Shown piece after piece: positions 46,908 through 55,861 of a DNA stretch of 64,000 nucleotides. Source of the stretch: Paenibacillus sp. SY21-1 (GTDB taxonomy: Bacteria > Bacillota > Bacilli > Paenibacillales > Paenibacillaceae); NCBI RefSeq assembly GCF_005222705.1, contig NZ_STGF01000007.1, forward strand, positions 124,001 to 188,000, in the 5' to 3' direction. Under the pieces are notes generated by a model. That model did not search any database, was not told the DNA's origin, and was given only the letters and a program-made list of their open reading frames with translations. A program made the translations under genes and the position numbers. Each line of letters opens with the position of its first letter. The first letter of the stretch is position 1.

Positions 46908-47225
46908 TCACAAATGCCGACGCGTGTCGATTTGCTGGTCAATGCGGTACCAAATATGCAAATCGTTGATCCTACTCGCATACTCGGCAATTTCTTCATT
47001 TAATATACAAGAAGCTTCAAAGCACTCCTCTTCGCCCAGCAGCTCCTGCTTCACCCGGATGATCCGCTCAAACGCCATAATCTGCTCTGGAATGTTGCCT
47101 CTAATCAACTCCCATTGCTCGATTATCGCCAGCTGCTCCGCCGTCGTATAGCCATTCCAGTCCAGAGCCAGAACAGGCAGGCGGATTTGCAGCCGTTCAT
47201 CCCATTTAAAGCTGTATAAACTCAT
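46908..47225 (-). CDS. Hypothetical protein upstream of ytpB
   Basis: 105 residues, acidic, soluble, mostly helical (YTTAEQLAIIEQWELIRGNI, FERIIRVKQELLGEEECF). GAGGTGG precedes the ATG at 47225 by about 9 nt. It is close to ytpB on the same strand, so possibly cotranscribed. Family not recognised. Confidence 0.65.
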   Translation of the reverse strand: MSLYSFKWDERLQIRLPVLALDWNGYTTAEQLAIIEQWELIRGNIPEQIMAFERIIRVKQELLGEEECFEASCILNEEIAEYASRINDLHIWYRIDQQIDTRRHL

Positions 47226-47361
47226 CGCAAACACCCACCTCTAAATGTACCATTTCGACAAACAATAATCCAGCTTCAAATCTATGGATTGGTCGATTGC
47301 CGGTTCCATGCTATACTGTTTCACAGAATCAATAACGGAAAGACGAGGTATTCACTCTACT

Positions 47362-48540
47362 ATGCAACAGGCTCAATTGACCCCTTCGGCGTCCGCGCGC
47401 AAAGAAACGTTTGCCTTGCGGATTTATATCTTTTTCGCTTATTCGACAGCGGCCATGGTCGTCGCTTTTATCCCGCTGTACTTTATGGACCGCGGCTTCT
47501 CCGAGCAGCAAATCGGGATTATTTATTCCACCGGTCCCTTTATTTCCATCTTCTCCAACATTCTGATGGGACTGGCGAGCGATAAATACCGAACGATCAA
47601 GCGACTCCTGATGGTCCTGCTGTTCGGTCAGCTGGTCATGCTGTCGCTGCTGTTCCCGATAGAAAATTTCGCCCTTGTCTGCCTGGTCATGATGGGCTTT
47701 TACTTTTTTCAGACGCCAATCAACCCGCTAAGCGACAGCCTGCTCCTGCTTGCCAGCCAGCACACGGGCACTCCCTATGCCATGGTGCGCATTTTCGCTT
47801 CGATGGGCTTCGCGTCCACCGCATATGCGATCGGACTGATTCTCAAGCAAGTCGGCTCGGGCTGGACGCTTTATCTTGCGCTCGCCACCGTTCTGATTAC
47901 GCTCGGACTGACCGTATTCATTAAAGACTATCAGGGACAAGCGCGAAAAATCGATTTTTCCGGCTTTCTCAAGCTGATCAGGCAAAAAAACGTCATTCTG
48001 TTTTTCCTGATCATCCTGACCTTGTCCATTCCGCACCGGATGTATGAGGGCTTTCTAGCCGTCTCCATGAGACAGCTTGGAGCAAGCGATTCGCTGGTTG
48101 GACTAGCCTGGCTGATCTCCGCAACGAGCGAAATACCGATTCTGTACCTGCTGGGAAAATACGGACATAAGTTCAAGGAGCTTCCGCTGCTTATGTTCGC
48201 AGCCCTGATGTATGCGGCCAGAATGTGGATCATGTCGGAGATTCAGGACCCGCGCTGGATGCTGGCCACACAGACGATGCATAGCGTGACCTTTGGCATT
48301 TTTTTCTCCACGGCGCTTCGTTATTTGTCCAATCTTATTCCGGATGAATTTCGAGCTTCAGGACAAGCCTTGTTTGCTGTTGTATGGGCAGGTCTTGCCG
48401 GCATCATTAGCGGCATGTTCGGGGGCTTTATTTACGAGTCTTTTGGCCGCGAGGTTTTCTTCAAAATGGGAGCGGGCTTTGCGCTAGCTGCCGCGGCGGC
48501 TTTCCTGCTCCGCGCATGGCTTAGCCGAGCCGACCGATAA
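47362..48540 (+). CDS. MFS transporter (MFS_1-like)
   Basis: 392 residues with 12 membrane helices in two halves and the conserved loop GLASDKYRTIKR after helix 2. ALRIYIFFAYSTAAMVVAFI and MDRGFSEQQIGIIYSTGPFI resemble the nucleoside/sugar proton symporter branch (PF12832). Substrate not deducible. GAGGT sits about 12 nt before the ATG at 47362. A terminator follows and the gene is alone. Confidence 0.9.
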   Translation: MQQAQLTPSASARKETFALRIYIFFAYSTAAMVVAFIPLYFMDRGFSEQQIGIIYSTGPFISIFSNILMGLASDKYRTIKRLLMVLLFGQLVMLSLLFPIENFALVCLVMMGFYFFQTPINPLSDSLLLLASQHTGTPYAMVRIFASMGFASTAYAIGLILKQVGSGWTLYLALATVLITLGLTVFIKDYQGQARKIDFSGFLKLIRQKNVILFFLIILTLSIPHRMYEGFLAVSMRQLGASDSLVGLAWLISATSEIPILYLLGKYGHKFKELPLLMFAALMYAARMWIMSEIQDPRWMLATQTMHSVTFGIFFSTALRYLSNLIPDEFRASGQALFAVVWAGLAGIISGMFGGFIYESFGREVFFKMGAGFALAAAAAFLLRAWLSRADR

Positions 48541-48570
48541 ACCGCATATGATCGCTATTCATACAAATAA

Positions 48571-48594
48571 AAGCCCCCTGTCGCCAGGGGGCTT
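48571..48594 (+). terminator. Terminator of the MFS gene
   Basis: AAGCCCCCTG pairs with CAGGGGGCTT around a 4-nt loop, 30 bp after the stop; the T tract is short. Confidence 0.75.
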
Positions 48595-48698
48595 CGTTCA
48601 AATACAAGAAAATACAAGCTTGACACTTATACTCGGCTTATATTTCTACGCGAAACGTCTGCTATGCAGCAAATAACGTACGCGCTTCAGATCAGATC

Positions 48699-48896
48699 CT
48701 ATAATTTAACAACGTTAGCAGCTTGTGCGCCGCGGTTGCCTTCAGTGATGTCGAACTCCACTTCTTGACCTTCGTCAAGCGTTTTGAAGCCATCTGTCTG
48801 GATTGCCGAGAAATGTACGAATACGTCTTCTCCGCCTTCTGTTTGAATAAAGCCGTAGCCCTTTTCTGCGTTAAACCATTTTACTGTTCCTTTCAA
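48699..48896 (-). CDS. Cold-shock protein
   Basis: 65 residues, single cold-shock OB domain with RNP1 [10 protein letters not shown] and RNP2 [15 protein letters not shown] chaperone. Single gene with AGGAGGT upstream and a 5' leader from the promoter at about 48946. A paralogue such as cspB or cspD cannot be distinguished. Confidence 0.96.
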   Translation of the reverse strand: MKGTVKWFNAEKGYGFIQTEGGEDVFVHFSAIQTDGFKTLDEGQEVEFDITEGNRGAQAANVVKL

Positions 48897-48945
48897 TTGA
48901 ACAACCTCCTAAATATAACCGCCGATTTGCTCAGCGAATAAATAC

Positions 48946-48974
48946 AGTATAGCGTAAATTCCAACAAAAAGCAA
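48946..48974 (-). promoter_or_regulatory. Probable promoter of the cold-shock gene
   Basis: Minus-strand TATACT (48951-48946) with TTGCTT (48974-48969) and a 17-bp spacer, which leaves a leader of about 40 nt. Confidence 0.45.
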
Positions 48975-49673
48975 TTAACGCGAAATACGGAGCATTTTAT
49001 CCGATCCTGGTATAAAGGGAAGACCCGCATCCGTAAGCTCTGCCCTTGCCCCTTGCGCCCGGATTTCATCCAGCAGCGGCTCCAGGCAAGGATAAGGCTC
49101 CCAGCTCAGAGTCAGGAGCGGATAAATGCGCACCTCTCCGCCAGGCCGGCATATTCGCATTAATTCACGTAAGGCCCGCCGGTGAAACTCCTGATCAAAT
49201 TGCTCGCCGTACAAAAACAAAAAATGGCTGCAAAGCACGAGCGAAAAGGACGCGTCGGCAAATGCCAGCTCGGGCAAACGTCCTGCCATGTAGCTGTCGC
49301 TGCGATCGCCGCTTCTCACATCCTCCGCAAAAATCCGGACGGAGCGCAGCCGTCCCTCCTTATGCCGCTCGGGGGAAATGTAGTAGCTCCAATCAAACGC
49401 CTCTTGCATGCGGACAAGCTTTGCCGTCGACGTCTCGATTTCGGCCGCCGCCTCCTCAATCCAGGCGTCCCTCGCTTCTCCGTAACGCGGATCAACCGCT
49501 ATCGCCCGGTAGCCCAGCTTATTTGCCTCGGCCGTGAAGGACGAGCCTCCGGCGGCTACATCCAGAATGGGGCCCGCTTGCAACTCCTTCTCCGTCAGCC
49601 TGAACATGCTTACATACTCCTGAAAGCTTCTGCATGTCATGGCAACGCCTGCCTGCTCATAGCGCTTGTTCAT
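48975..49673 (-). CDS. Class I SAM-dependent methyltransferase
   Basis: 232 residues. SAM-binding motif I ILDVAAGGSSFTAEANKLGY, motif II IAVDPRYG, and FADASFSLVLCSHFLFLYGE as the post-motif region. No extra domain tells the substrate; the segment YYISPERHKEGRLRSVRIF is distinctive. AGGAG is 9 nt before the ATG. It is divergent from the small gene at 49812. Confidence 0.88.
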   Translation of the reverse strand: MNKRYEQAGVAMTCRSFQEYVSMFRLTEKELQAGPILDVAAGGSSFTAEANKLGYRAIAVDPRYGEARDAWIEEAAAEIETSTAKLVRMQEAFDWSYYISPERHKEGRLRSVRIFAEDVRSGDRSDSYMAGRLPELAFADASFSLVLCSHFLFLYGEQFDQEFHRRALRELMRICRPGGEVRIYPLLTLSWEPYPCLEPLLDEIRAQGARAELTDAGLPFIPGSDKMLRISR

Positions 49674-49811
49674 TTCTCATCTCTCCTCATCTTGTCTCAT
49701 CTCGTCTCAGCTTTGCCAGGGGCAATTAACGCCGCCCTTATTGCGTCCAGCCGTCATAATGGCTATGATGGTAAGAATACCATATTTAAGTGCCAAAAGG
49801 GAGAAACGTTT

Positions 49812-50045
49812 ATGTTCAAAAAACACGAAATTTTTAAAACCGACAAATACAATATGCTTACGGTTGAGGTGCAGGGCAAAACGTTAATCGTAAGAGAAAT
49901 ATCCGACCAATGGGGCGAGGATTGCCATACGTTCGTAAGCCGTCCCGAAATGCTCCATTGGGCTGAAAAGCGCTTCCGGGCGGAAGATTTCGCAGGTCGC
50001 GAGGATGAGCTCGAAGCGATCATGACGGCCATGAAAAACGTGTAA
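49812..50045 (+). CDS. Small conserved-looking hypothetical protein
   Basis: 77 residues, one beta-rich segment (MLTVEVQGKTLIVREISDQW) followed by charged helices. GGGAG is 9 nt upstream of the ATG. Start and codon use are sound; no family recognised. Confidence 0.7.
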   Translation: MFKKHEIFKTDKYNMLTVEVQGKTLIVREISDQWGEDCHTFVSRPEMLHWAEKRFRAEDFAGREDELEAIMTAMKNV

Positions 50046-50175
50046 GCAGCCATTCACGCCGCGGCAGGACATTTTTGCATCCGCGGCGAACAATCAATCA
50101 TGTAGCGCTTGCTTTCGGCCGCTTTTCTCCGTCACAACGTCAGGCGCTAACAGGCTCAGGAGGATTAACCCGGTT

Positions 50176-50358
50176 ATGGATTCGACAACATCAATTATTT
50201 TTATCATCGCGGCGTTTTCATTGGGCCTTATCGTCGTGATGAAACGCGATGCGCTTCCCCCGCGCTTGCGTCGCGGCATGGCGCTGGTGTCCATTGCGTT
50301 AATTGCATTTGCATTTTTTCTTATCGTTTACTCTTTCTTCTCCATGGGCAGCGCATAG
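50176..50358 (+). CDS. Small two-helix membrane protein
   Basis: 60 residues: two hydrophobic helices (TSIIFIIAAFSLGLIVVM and GMALVSIALIAFAFFLIVYS) joined by a basic loop (KRDALPPRLRR). AGGAGG lies about 12 nt before the ATG. Function unknown. Confidence 0.65.
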   Translation: MDSTTSIIFIIAAFSLGLIVVMKRDALPPRLRRGMALVSIALIAFAFFLIVYSFFSMGSA

Positions 50359-50438
50359 CTACCGTTCATCAGCCGTCGTATAGGTCGGCGTCAAGCCGGG
50401 CATAGTATCCACAAACTGTGTCTGGAGGCGATAAGCGG

Positions 50439-50555
50439 ATGAAATGGCTCGCCCTGCTGCTTGCTGTAAGCCTGGTTCCTGGCGCTGCGGCCCAAGAGCC
50501 GGCGCATAAGCCGGCGCACTTTTCACCATCTTCTACTATACCGAGGAGGAATTCC
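50439..50555 (+). other. In-frame upstream start encoding a signal peptide for PepF
   Basis: An ATG at 50439, with GGAGG 10 nt upstream, opens 39 codons continuous with pepF. It reads MKWLALLLAVSLVPGAAA then QEP: one Lys, a hydrophobic core and an AAA cleavage site, the form of a Sec signal peptide. No stop separates it from the pepF start at 50556. This would give an exported isoform beside the cytosolic one, or it may be chance. Confidence 0.4.
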
Positions 50556-52346
50556 ATGAATCACGTACCGAAACGTTCTGAAACCGCTCCTGAGAATCGC
50601 TGGAAGCTGGAGGATCTGTTTGCCGATCAGGCTGCATGGGATAACGAATATGCCGAAGCGAAGAAGCTGATCAAGCAAATTGGCGGCTTTGAAGGCAAGC
50701 TGGCTGACGTCGCACAGCTTAAAGCGTGTTTTGAGCTGGAGGATGCGCTGTCGCTGCATGTCGAGCGGCTGTACGTTTATGCCAATATGAAGCATCACGA
50801 GGATACGGCCGAGCCTTCCTACCAGGCGCTGTCGGACAAATCCAAAAAGCTGAGCGTCGAGTCGGGCGAAGCGATGTCTTTTATTACGCCTGAGGTGCTA
50901 AGCTTGCCGGATGAGCGTTTGGAATCGTTCATCAACGATCCTTCCGTATCCGCATTCCGTCATACGCTCGAAGAAATGCGCCGCCAAAAAGCGCATATTC
51001 TTTCCAAAAACGAAGAAGCGCTGCTCGCCCAGGTCGGCAACGTCAGCTCTGCTCCGGGAACCATTTTTGGCATGCTGAACAATGCGGACCTTAAATTCCC
51101 CAAGGTGAAAAACGAGCAAGGGGAAGAGGTCGAGCTGACTCATGGCCGTTACATACAGTTTCTTGAAAGCAAAAATCGCGATGTTCGCGAAGGCGCGTTT
51201 AAAGCGATGTACGATACGTACGGCAAGCTGAAAAACACGCTCGCCTCTACGCTGAACGCCAACGTCACCAAAAATATTTTTTACTCCAAGGCGCGCAAGC
51301 ATAATTCCGCGCTGGAAATGTCGCTGTACGGAGACAATATTCCAAAAGAAGTGTATACGAACCTGATCGATACCATCCATAAGCATTTGCCGCTGATGTA
51401 CAGGTACATGGAGCTGCGCAAAAAGCTGCTGGGCGTAGATGAGCTGCATATGTACGATCTGTTTGCGCCGCTGGTCGATGAGTTCAAGCTGGAAATCACG
51501 TACGACGAGGCGAAAAAAATGGTGAAAGAAAGCCTCAAGCCGCTTGGCGACGATTACCTGGCGGTTCTGCAGGACGGCTTCGACAACGGCTGGATCGACG
51601 TATACGAGAATGAGGGCAAGCGCAGCGGGGCCTACAGCTGGGGAGCCTACGGCACTCACCCATACGTGCTGCTCAACCACAACGACAATCTGAACAGCAT
51701 GTTCACGCTGACGCATGAAATGGGCCACGCGCTTCATTCGTACTATTCGGATCAGACGCAGCCATACCGCGATGCACAGTATACGATCTTTCTCGCAGAG
51801 GTAGCGTCCACGCTGAACGAGGCGCTGCTGATGGACTATATGCTCGCAAAATCGACTGACGTTAAGGAAAAAATGTATTTGCTTACGTATTATGCGGACC
51901 AATTCCGCACCACGGTATTCCGTCAGACGATGTTTGCCGAGTTCGAGAAAATTACCCATGAGCGCGCCGAGCAGGGCGAAGCGCTTACCCCGCAGGAGCT
52001 CAGCAAAATCTATTACGACCTGAACACGCTCTACTACGGTCCGGGCATGGTCATCGACAAGGATATCGAGATGGAATGGGCGCGCATTCCCCATTTCTAC
52101 AACAGCTTTTACGTATACAAATACGCAACCGGCTTCTCAGCGGCCACCAGCTTCTCGAAGCAAATTCTGGACGAAGGCGCGCCGGCCGTCGAGCGCTATC
52201 TTGGCTTCCTGAAAAGCGGAGGCAGCGACTTCTCGATTAACATCCTGAAAAAAGCGGGCGTCGATATGTCTTCCCCTGAGCCGATTGAGCAAGCGATGAG
52301 CGTATTCGAAGAGCTGATCGGCCAGATGGAGGAATTGACGAAATAA
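50556..52346 (+). CDS. pepF: Oligoendopeptidase F
   Basis: 596 residues, M3B zinc peptidase cutting short peptides. The active site is TLTHEMGHALHSYYSDQ with the downstream Glu in FLAEVASTLNEALL. The N-terminal region (WKLEDLFADQAAWDNEYAEA) and C-terminal FYVYKYATGFSAATSFSKQI are typical. The ATG at 50556 has GAGGAGG 6 nt upstream and is the best start; a longer form is described separately. A strong terminator follows. Confidence 0.96.
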   Translation: MNHVPKRSETAPENRWKLEDLFADQAAWDNEYAEAKKLIKQIGGFEGKLADVAQLKACFELEDALSLHVERLYVYANMKHHEDTAEPSYQALSDKSKKLSVESGEAMSFITPEVLSLPDERLESFINDPSVSAFRHTLEEMRRQKAHILSKNEEALLAQVGNVSSAPGTIFGMLNNADLKFPKVKNEQGEEVELTHGRYIQFLESKNRDVREGAFKAMYDTYGKLKNTLASTLNANVTKNIFYSKARKHNSALEMSLYGDNIPKEVYTNLIDTIHKHLPLMYRYMELRKKLLGVDELHMYDLFAPLVDEFKLEITYDEAKKMVKESLKPLGDDYLAVLQDGFDNGWIDVYENEGKRSGAYSWGAYGTHPYVLLNHNDNLNSMFTLTHEMGHALHSYYSDQTQPYRDAQYTIFLAEVASTLNEALLMDYMLAKSTDVKEKMYLLTYYADQFRTTVFRQTMFAEFEKITHERAEQGEALTPQELSKIYYDLNTLYYGPGMVIDKDIEMEWARIPHFYNSFYVYKYATGFSAATSFSKQILDEGAPAVERYLGFLKSGGSDFSINILKKAGVDMSSPEPIEQAMSVFEELIGQMEELTK

Positions 52347-52464
52347 CCGGCCCTGCCATTCGCTGATCCGGCTTGCGCAGAGCGGATGGAGCTGGCGTTT
52401 TTAAAAGAAGGGGCTATCCGCATGCGCTCGTTCAATATACGGAGGACGTCCCGGCATACACGCG

Positions 52465-52512
52465 AAAGGACCCCGATTTTCACTGAAAAGTGCAAATCGG
52501 GGTCCTTTTTCT
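52465..52512 (+). terminator. Terminator of pepF
   Basis: A 15-bp perfect stem (52465-52479 with 52494-52508: AAAGGACCCCGATTT and its complement), then a T run. The remaining gap to 52625 shows nothing. Confidence 0.92.
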
Positions 52513-52625
52513 TCGGATATCGGGTTCAAAGTGGAGCTAAAATGATTGCAAGGGGGCCGATAGATAGCCCCTTAGCATTTCCTGCCGCCGGTTCCGTGCG
52601 GTCACTCGATGGCGTTCGGCAAGGG

Positions 52626-53492
52626 CTAGATCAGCAAGCCGCCGATCGCCCACGCCAGCAAGCCGGCCAGCAAGGACGACAGCAGGTTCACCCTGTCGTT
52701 GTTCAGCCAGGCGAAGCCGCGCACCGGCTCCGCCGCGCTGCCGCAATGCGCGGCGCGCTCGGTCTCGCTGCCGCATACCCGGCAGCGGAACATGGCCTGG
52801 CCGGTTGCGCCGAGCAGCGAATCGGCGAAGGCTCCGGCCAGGCCTGCGGCGGCCGCGGCGGCGATGACCGCTCCCGCCGCGACGCCGCTTGGCGTACCCG
52901 CAGCCGCCTCATCGGCGAGCTGCGGGGCCGCCAGCAGCAGCGCGGCGACGGCGCCGATGAACACGGCGCCTGCGAGCGCTGCTGCGCTGCCGAGCGGCGT
53001 GACGCCGCCGCTCGTGCCCGGGGCCACCGGCTTGCCGCTCGTGATCGAGCGCGGCGACGTACGGCTGAGCGCCCCGATCTCCGTGGCCCAGGTATCCGCA
53101 TTGACGGCGGCCATGACGCCGACGTATGCGAATAACCAGCCCTCATCGGGCCACAGCGCATGAGCGGCGCACAAGAGCAGGCCCGCGCCGCCGTTTGCCC
53201 ATACCTGACCGGCATCGCGGCGTCCGGTTTTGGCGTATTTGGCTTCGGCCTCCGCCTTCGCCCGATGCTTCCGTTTCCACTTCGACCAGAACGAAGAGGA
53301 GACAAAAAATGCGATCAGCACGCCGAACCAAATCGGCTCCCCCAGCGTTGCGAAACCCGTGCCCATCACAACGGCCGACAGCGCCCCGGATGCGGAGAGC
53401 GACCTCGAGCGGTAAGCCGCATAGGCGATCATGCCGCTGCCGAGCAAGCCAAGCAGCAGCCGTATCCACCACTCCCCGATGATGCCTACCAT
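52626..53492 (-). CDS. DUF92 membrane protein
   Basis: 288 residues with about seven membrane segments. The family signature (TMEM19/VTE6-like) is seen in NADTWATEIGALSRTSPR, GTSGGVTPLGSAAAL, AGAFADSLLGATGQA and CPxC-like CRVCGSE. Plant relatives act as phytyl-phosphate kinases; the bacterial role is unproven. Very Ala/Gly-rich and GC-rich. First gene downstream of the GDPD gene on the same strand. Confidence 0.88.
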   Translation of the reverse strand: MVGIIGEWWIRLLLGLLGSGMIAYAAYRSRSLSASGALSAVVMGTGFATLGEPIWFGVLIAFFVSSSFWSKWKRKHRAKAEAEAKYAKTGRRDAGQVWANGGAGLLLCAAHALWPDEGWLFAYVGVMAAVNADTWATEIGALSRTSPRSITSGKPVAPGTSGGVTPLGSAAALAGAVFIGAVAALLLAAPQLADEAAAGTPSGVAAGAVIAAAAAAGLAGAFADSLLGATGQAMFRCRVCGSETERAAHCGSAAEPVRGFAWLNNDRVNLLSSLLAGLLAWAIGGLLI

Positions 53493-53556
53493 TCAGCTTG
53501 TGAAGCGGTCATCCCCACGTTCCTCCCCTTCATGCGGCTTGCCGCAGCATTACGCT

Positions 53557-54315
53557 TCATTTCCACCACAGCCGCCTCCTTGCCTGATCGTTCCTTCTCG
53601 CTTCCTGCCAGCGCTCCGGATAATTCGTGCAGATCATAAGACGCGCATCCAGCGCTGCCAGCTTGCGAATCGTATTCGTATCGTTAATCGTCCAGGCCAT
53701 GACTTGAATGCCCGCCTTTTGCAGCTCGTTCAGCCGCAGCTTGTTCAGCCTGGAGTAGCCGATAGACAAAAAGTCGCAGCCCAGCTCCTTAAGCTCCTGC
53801 GGCAGCGTTGTCCGCCACTTATCTATAATGATTCCGGTTCTTACGATGTCGTTCAATCTTCTTACGCGATACAGCGTTCCCTCATGAAACGAGGTTATGA
53901 CAACCTCCCGCTCCATATCGTAGCGCTGGAGCAAGGCCAGCACCTTCTCCTCGATATGCGGGTAACGAATGCCGTCCGTTTTCAGCTCGATATTCAGCTT
54001 GCAGCGGCCTTTCGCTTCGCGCAGCACTTGCTCCAGCGTAGGGATGCGCTCTCCCTGATATTTCTGCGAGAACCAGTTGCCCGCATCCAGCTCGGCCAGC
54101 TCTGCCGCCGTCCGCGCCTTCACCTCGCCCTTCCCGTTCGTCGTCCGCCTAAGCGAGTAGTCGTGAATGACGACAGGGATATGGTCCTTTGTAAGCTGGA
54201 CGTCAATTTCAATCCATTCGACCTCCGGCTCATCCAGCGCAAGCCGAATAGCCGACATCGTATTTTCCGGCGCGCGGCCCGACCAGCCTCTATGCGCAAC
54301 GCACGGATTATTCAA
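53557..54315 (-). CDS. Glycerophosphodiester phosphodiesterase
   Basis: 252 residues. GDPD TIM barrel that hydrolyses glycerophosphodiesters to glycerol 3-phosphate: AHRGWSGRAPENTMSAI with the catalytic His-Arg, EIDVQLTKDHIPVVIHD with metal ligands and second His, NIELKTDG, and VMAWTINDT near the end. No signal peptide, so cytosolic. It begins 24 bp after the capA gene, likely cotranscribed. Confidence 0.94.
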   Translation of the reverse strand: MNNPCVAHRGWSGRAPENTMSAIRLALDEPEVEWIEIDVQLTKDHIPVVIHDYSLRRTTNGKGEVKARTAAELAELDAGNWFSQKYQGERIPTLEQVLREAKGRCKLNIELKTDGIRYPHIEEKVLALLQRYDMEREVVITSFHEGTLYRVRRLNDIVRTGIIIDKWRTTLPQELKELGCDFLSIGYSRLNKLRLNELQKAGIQVMAWTINDTNTIRKLAALDARLMICTNYPERWQEARRNDQARRRLWWK

Positions 54316-54339
54316 TCTATTCCCTCCTCTTCGCAGCGA

Positions 54340-55689
54340 TCAGTCGGCTGCAAGCCTTCCGTCATCCTCAAGCTTCACCCCGTACGAAATGGAGCTCAAT
54401 CGGTCCAGCAACGCCTTGGCGGCTTCGCCCTCCAGCGGTGTCGGCTGGGCCCTGACCGTCGCCATCGGATAAAATTGCAGCTCGCAAGCGCCGTCCTTCG
54501 TACAGCTTGCATCAAGCACACCTGTTTCTGCGCCTGCATCCTTCGGATTCGTCGAGAAAATAAAGTTTCCTAAACTGTATGCAATCCATTTGCCTTTATA
54601 CTGCTCAAAGCCCTGCAGCACATGAGGATGGCTGCCGACGACAAGATCAGCCCCTGCGTCTACATAAGCTTTGGCATATTCAAACTGGTAGGACACCGGC
54701 CGGTCTACGCGCTCTTCTCCCCAATGCACCAGCACGACGACTACATCCGCCTGCTCCTTCGCCTTGGCAATCGCTTGCGTAGCGCGGCGAATATCGTACG
54801 ATTCCGCAACTCCCGCTACGTTTTTGTCCGCCTTCCATTCGGTAAACGGAATAACCTTGCTGACGCCTACATACGCAATCTTTATTCCTCTTACCTCTTT
54901 AATAACCGGCGCATAGGCTTCCGTATCGTTGTTCCCGGCGCCAACGTAAGCAAGTCCGGCATCATCCAAGTGCTGCATCGTATCCCGCAGCCCTTCAATC
55001 CCCTGATCCAGCGCATGATTGTTCGCCAGCGACATAATATCAAAGCCGGCATTCACGATGGAGGGCAGCGTTTCCGGCGAACCCTTGAACACATAGGGGG
55101 TGCCCTTAACCGGCACGCCGCGCGTCGTCACCGGATATTCCAGATTGCCGGCCGTCAGATCGGATTCGCTCAAATGAAATAACGCCTTTTGAAACAGATA
55201 GTCGTAGCCCTCCAGCTCCGTCACCGAGCTGACATATTCATTAATCAGCACATCTCCGACAAATGTTAGCTCCACTCTGTCCGGGCTGCCTTCTTCCGTA
55301 TTTCCCGCCGTTTCATCCGTTCCCCTCGCGCCTCCCGCTTCTTCGCCCGCGTCCGCTTCCATACCAGGCTGTTCCTCGCCGGAGCCGCCTGGCTCATCGC
55401 TATTCGGTTGGCTTTCTTCCTGTTCGTTCGCGCCTGTCGGCAGGCCGGAGTTTCCTGTGTCCTCGCCTGTCTGATCCTTGCCTTCCGAAGGCTGCAAGCC
55501 CGACGTCTGGTTCTGCGATTTGCCTCCGAGTCGATCGGCAATCCAGTCCTGCTGGGTCACGATAAGCAGCCCGCCTCCTGCAACGAGAATAAGGCCGAGC
55601 AGCAGCAATTGCAGCCGCAGCGTTTTTTTGCGCTTGGCTTGACGCCTTAGTTTGTCCTGTTGATGCGTTTCAGACCGCGACACGTTCAT
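54340..55689 (-). CDS. CapA-family protein (PGA_cap metallophosphatase fold)
   Basis: 449 residues from the ATG at 55689. A basic N-terminus and one membrane segment (LQLLLLGLILVAGGGLLIVT) precede a ~90-residue Glu/Gly/Asp-rich linker. The CapA domain then has FVGDVLINEY, AGNLEYPVT, MSLANNHALDQGIEGL, GAGNND, VVLVHWGEE, GSHPHVLQGFEQYKGKWIAY and NFIF. Found in poly-gamma-glutamate and other capsule loci, but no pgsB/C lie here, so the substrate is open. Confidence 0.92.
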   Translation of the reverse strand: MNVSRSETHQQDKLRRQAKRKKTLRLQLLLLGLILVAGGGLLIVTQQDWIADRLGGKSQNQTSGLQPSEGKDQTGEDTGNSGLPTGANEQEESQPNSDEPGGSGEEQPGMEADAGEEAGGARGTDETAGNTEEGSPDRVELTFVGDVLINEYVSSVTELEGYDYLFQKALFHLSESDLTAGNLEYPVTTRGVPVKGTPYVFKGSPETLPSIVNAGFDIMSLANNHALDQGIEGLRDTMQHLDDAGLAYVGAGNNDTEAYAPVIKEVRGIKIAYVGVSKVIPFTEWKADKNVAGVAESYDIRRATQAIAKAKEQADVVVVLVHWGEERVDRPVSYQFEYAKAYVDAGADLVVGSHPHVLQGFEQYKGKWIAYSLGNFIFSTNPKDAGAETGVLDASCTKDGACELQFYPMATVRAQPTPLEGEAAKALLDRLSSISYGVKLEDDGRLAAD

Positions 55690-55780
55690 AGAAGCGCCCC
55701 TCTCACGTATTCTTCCCATCTCATAGATTATAGCAATAGAAAATAGTTTTTAAAACAGACACAAAAACCAACTAAACCAC

Positions 55781-55809
55781 TTGATATAGTTTAAATTACA
55801 TATGATAAT
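55781..55809 (+). promoter_or_regulatory. Promoter of the LysR gene
   Basis: TTGATA at 55781-55786, 17-bp spacer, GATAAT at 55804-55809. A partial palindrome (AAAC...GTTT around 55774-55792) overlaps it and could bind the LysR protein itself. Confidence 0.65.
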
Positions 55810-55861
55810 AACCTTAGCTTCGTATGAATGCTAACTCATTACAGGAGAGGATGATTCGGGG

